64,000 nt of DNA from contig NZ_ABVL01000010.1 of the NCBI RefSeq assembly GCF_000173075.1, positions 124,001 through 188,000 on the forward strand, given 5' to 3'. The stretch comes from Chthoniobacter flavus Ellin428. GTDB lineage: Bacteria > Verrucomicrobiota > Verrucomicrobiia > Chthoniobacterales > Chthoniobacteraceae. The notes below the pieces were generated by a model, which made no database searches, was not told the origin of the DNA, and saw only the letters and a list, made by a program, of their open reading frames with translations. Made by a program: the position numbers and the translations under genes. Positions 62,129 to 64,000 of the stretch are shown in pieces (the stretch's first letter is position 1; the number at the start of each line of letters is the position of its first letter).

Positions 62129-64000
62129 ATGAGCGACTTGCCCACTGTCATGCCTGACCCGCAATTGAACGATGCGGACGCGACGCCGGAACAAATCCAG
62201 GCGGAGATTTTCGTCTACGTCGGCCAGGAGCTCAAAGCCAAGTACGCCATCGAGCACGGTGAGTACATCATCGGCCGCGATGCCTCGTGCCCCATTCGGA
62301 TCGATGCCGACCTGGTTTCGCGGCATCATGCGCGGCTGACCTTCAATGCCTACGAGCTCGTCATCGAGGATCTTGGCAGCAGCAACGGCGTTTTCATCGA
62401 TAGCATCCAGGTGCAATTGCCCACTCGAGTACGTCTCGACCAGGAGGTGCAGGTCGGTACGGCGCGCCTCTTCATTCGCCTGCGGGCGGAAGCGGCCAAA
62501 CAACTCGCCGAGGCGCTCTGGGACAAGGATCTCGGTCTCGCGCAGGTGCGCGAGCAGCTCGAGGAGAAGAAGTACAAGGTCATTACCACGATCAACCGCG
62601 GCGGCATGGGCGTGATCCTGCAGGCGCGCGATCTGCGGATTCGTCGCACGGTGGCGATGAAGGTGATGAAGACGAGCAACCAGTTTTCGCGCGAAAACGT
62701 GCTGCGTTTCATCGACGAAGCCCAGCTGACCGGCCAGCTCGAGCACCCGAATATCGTGCCCATCTACGAGCTGGGCATCGATGATCAGGGGGAGATTTTC
62801 TACACGATGAAATTCGTCAAGGGCACGACCCTCGACGACGTGCTGCGTGGGATTCGCAACGGACGGCAAAAGACCATCGAAAAATATCCGCTGGGCACGT
62901 TGCTCACCATTTTCCAAAAGGTCTGCGACGCCGTGGCGTATGCGCACTCCAAGAGCATCGTGCACCGCGATCTCAAACCGGAGAACATCATGATCGGCTC
63001 CTTCGGTGAGGTGCTGGTCATGGACTGGGGCCTGGCGAAAAATCTCACCACGGTGCGCAAGGAAACTCCGGAGCACCCCCAGGAGCCGGTGCCGGATACG
63101 CCGGTGGCGAAATCGGGAGACAACCTGCGCGGCTTCGAGACCATGCACGGGCTGATCGTAGGCACGCCGCCTTACATTTCGCCCGAGCAGGCGCGAGGTG
63201 AGCTGGATCGCATTGACGAGCGTTCCGATATCTATGTGCTCGGCGGAATCCTCTACGCGATCCTGGCCTTGCGGCCGCCGGTGGAGGGCGAGTCGGTGCA
63301 CGAGGTGGTCGAGAAGATCGTGACCAGCGCGATCGCGCCGCCGTCGAGTTACAACCAGCCGGCCAGAAAATCGGCCGCGAAAACGGCGGGCGAGAATTCG
63401 TCCGATGGCGCGCCGGCCAATTTCGTCTTCGCGCATTGCCCGAACAAACGCATTCCCGACGGGCTCTCCGCGGTGGTCATGAAGGCGCTCGCGCTCGACC
63501 CGGCGGATCGTTATCAGCATGTCGAGGATTTGCAGACGGACATCGAGGCTTACCAGGGCGGCTTCGCGACGAAGGCGGAGCGGGCCAGTGTGGCGAAGCA
63601 CGCGCTGCTCTTCGCCGCGCGGCACAAAAAAGAGGTCGCGCTCTTCCTGGTCTTCGCGGTCATCTTCAACGTCGTGGTCATCGGCTTTTTCCTCCAGCTC
63701 ATGCACGAGCGCGACCGCGCGCGCTTGAGCGAGAAACGCGCGATCGACCAGGAGCAACTGGCGGCGGCCCGCTTGAACGAACTGCGCGGCACGGCGCCGA
63801 CCTTCGCTTCCGATGCGCAGCAGCTCATCGATGAAAACCGGTTCCCGGAGGCGCTGGAAAAGATCGAATACGCCATTCAGCAGGTGCCCAACGAGGCCAC
63901 CTATCACAACCTGCGCGGCAACATCCTGCAGGCGCAGCTCCGGCTGGAGGAAGCGGCCGATGCCTACACCGAAGCCTTGCGCTTGAACCCCAAGCTCAAG
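62129..64000 (+). CDS. FHA-domain Ser/Thr protein kinase with TM segment and TPRs, partial
   Basis: 624 residues to the window edge from the ATG at 62129 (MSDLPTVMPDPQLNDADATP). FHA domain about 25-105: YIIGRDASCPIRIDADLVSR, HHARLTFNAYELVIEDLGSS, NGVFID. Kinase domain about 150-470: glycine loop TTINRGGMGVILQARD, Lys in VAMKVMK, HRDLKPENIMIG catalytic loop, and DWG in VLVMDWGLAKN where most kinases have DFG, followed by GTPPYISPEQARGELDRIDE. A transmembrane segment EVALFLVFAVIFNVVVIGFF is near 500-525, then TPR-like helices (ALEKIEYAIQQVPNEATYHN, AADAYTEALRLNPKLK) run off the end. It probably phosphorylates target proteins at the membrane; the FHA domain binds phosphothreonine peptides. Confidence 0.93.
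   Translation, partial: MSDLPTVMPDPQLNDADATPEQIQAEIFVYVGQELKAKYAIEHGEYIIGRDASCPIRIDADLVSRHHARLTFNAYELVIEDLGSSNGVFIDSIQVQLPTRVRLDQEVQVGTARLFIRLRAEAAKQLAEALWDKDLGLAQVREQLEEKKYKVITTINRGGMGVILQARDLRIRRTVAMKVMKTSNQFSRENVLRFIDEAQLTGQLEHPNIVPIYELGIDDQGEIFYTMKFVKGTTLDDVLRGIRNGRQKTIEKYPLGTLLTIFQKVCDAVAYAHSKSIVHRDLKPENIMIGSFGEVLVMDWGLAKNLTTVRKETPEHPQEPVPDTPVAKSGDNLRGFETMHGLIVGTPPYISPEQARGELDRIDERSDIYVLGGILYAILALRPPVEGESVHEVVEKIVTSAIAPPSSYNQPARKSAAKTAGENSSDGAPANFVFAHCPNKRIPDGLSAVVMKALALDPADRYQHVEDLQTDIEAYQGGFATKAERASVAKHALLFAARHKKEVALFLVFAVIFNVVVIGFFLQLMHERDRARLSEKRAIDQEQLAAARLNELRGTAPTFASDAQQLIDENRFPEALEKIEYAIQQVPNEATYHNLRGNILQAQLRLEEAADAYTEALRLNPKLK

Noticed and set aside
62072-63907. 611-codon minus-strand frame opposite the FHA kinase
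   Set aside because: Arg/Glu/His-rich antisense shadow with no start signal; the plus strand has FHA and kinase motifs.

Overview
The window is GC-rich bacterial chromosome, most likely from a member of the Verrucomicrobiota. The evidence is family content: a Cys-type sulfatase next to a haem-motif DUF1549/DUF1553 protein and a Tat-exported DUF1501 protein, a ThuA / membrane-bound-dehydrogenase / HEAT / C-terminal cytochrome fusion of the Pirellula-Verrucomicrobium type, a PEP-CTERM sorted protein, an FHA-Ser/Thr kinase with a DWG motif, many secreted proteins, and weak or absent Shine-Dalgarno signals. I see no rRNA, tRNA, CRISPR array, insertion sequence or prophage.

Layout. 1-5070 (minus): rpsO-pnp pair, then a three-gene operon of exported proteins (a small unknown, a C39-like cysteine peptidase, an HExxH metallopeptidase). 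5249-15716: gspF/pilC-type gene, membrane protein, SRPBCC protein, PEP-CTERM protein, metallo-beta-lactamase-fold hydrolase, PAS-hybrid histidine kinase, a frameshifted PotD-like lipoprotein, DUF5069, an ECF sigma / membrane anti-sigma candidate / PDZ operon, a frameshifted OsmC and an orphan antitoxin-like gene. 15844-24576: GT39-like glycosyltransferase, dienelactone-hydrolase-type esterase, sulfatase, DUF1549/1553 and DUF1501 proteins. 24721-30922: I42 inhibitor-like lipoprotein, frameshifted REC-GAF-histidine kinase, Tm-1-like protein, cupin, and two tandem His/Gly/Tyr-rich exported paralogues with duplicated leaders, followed by a Tyr-rich lipoprotein. 30953-43778: the 1477-residue ThuA-dehydrogenase-cytochrome protein, a MarR regulator divergent from a PQQ-like propeller protein, DUF4253, a WYL regulator, two VOC genes each preceded by a CTGACA-N6-TGTCAG palindrome, a PadR-HAAS pair, a second ThuA protein and an SGNH hydrolase. 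43956-50128: large unknown exported protein, moaC-mog, opcA and zwf. 50367-54520: membrane protein and a tyrosine phosphatase-RpiB-GlyA fusion interrupted by two frameshifts. 54676-64000: YpsA-like/HTH fusion, a secreted operon of two pentapeptide-repeat proteins and a 14-residue-repeat helical protein, a 68-residue tail-anchored protein, a divergent sigma/anti-sigma/lipoprotein operon and an FHA-Ser/Thr kinase that runs off the window.

Two features stand out across the window. First, intergenic spaces repeatedly contain long hairpins or single arms built from reiterated short words (TTAATC, CCTAT, CCAACAT, ATCCGTG, CTCTGCG); one has become the signal-peptide region of a gene. Second, six separate coding disruptions can each be repaired by removing one base, mostly from a short G/C run, which is the pattern expected of homopolymer sequencing errors, although real decay cannot be excluded. 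Both should be resolved before the affected genes are interpreted.
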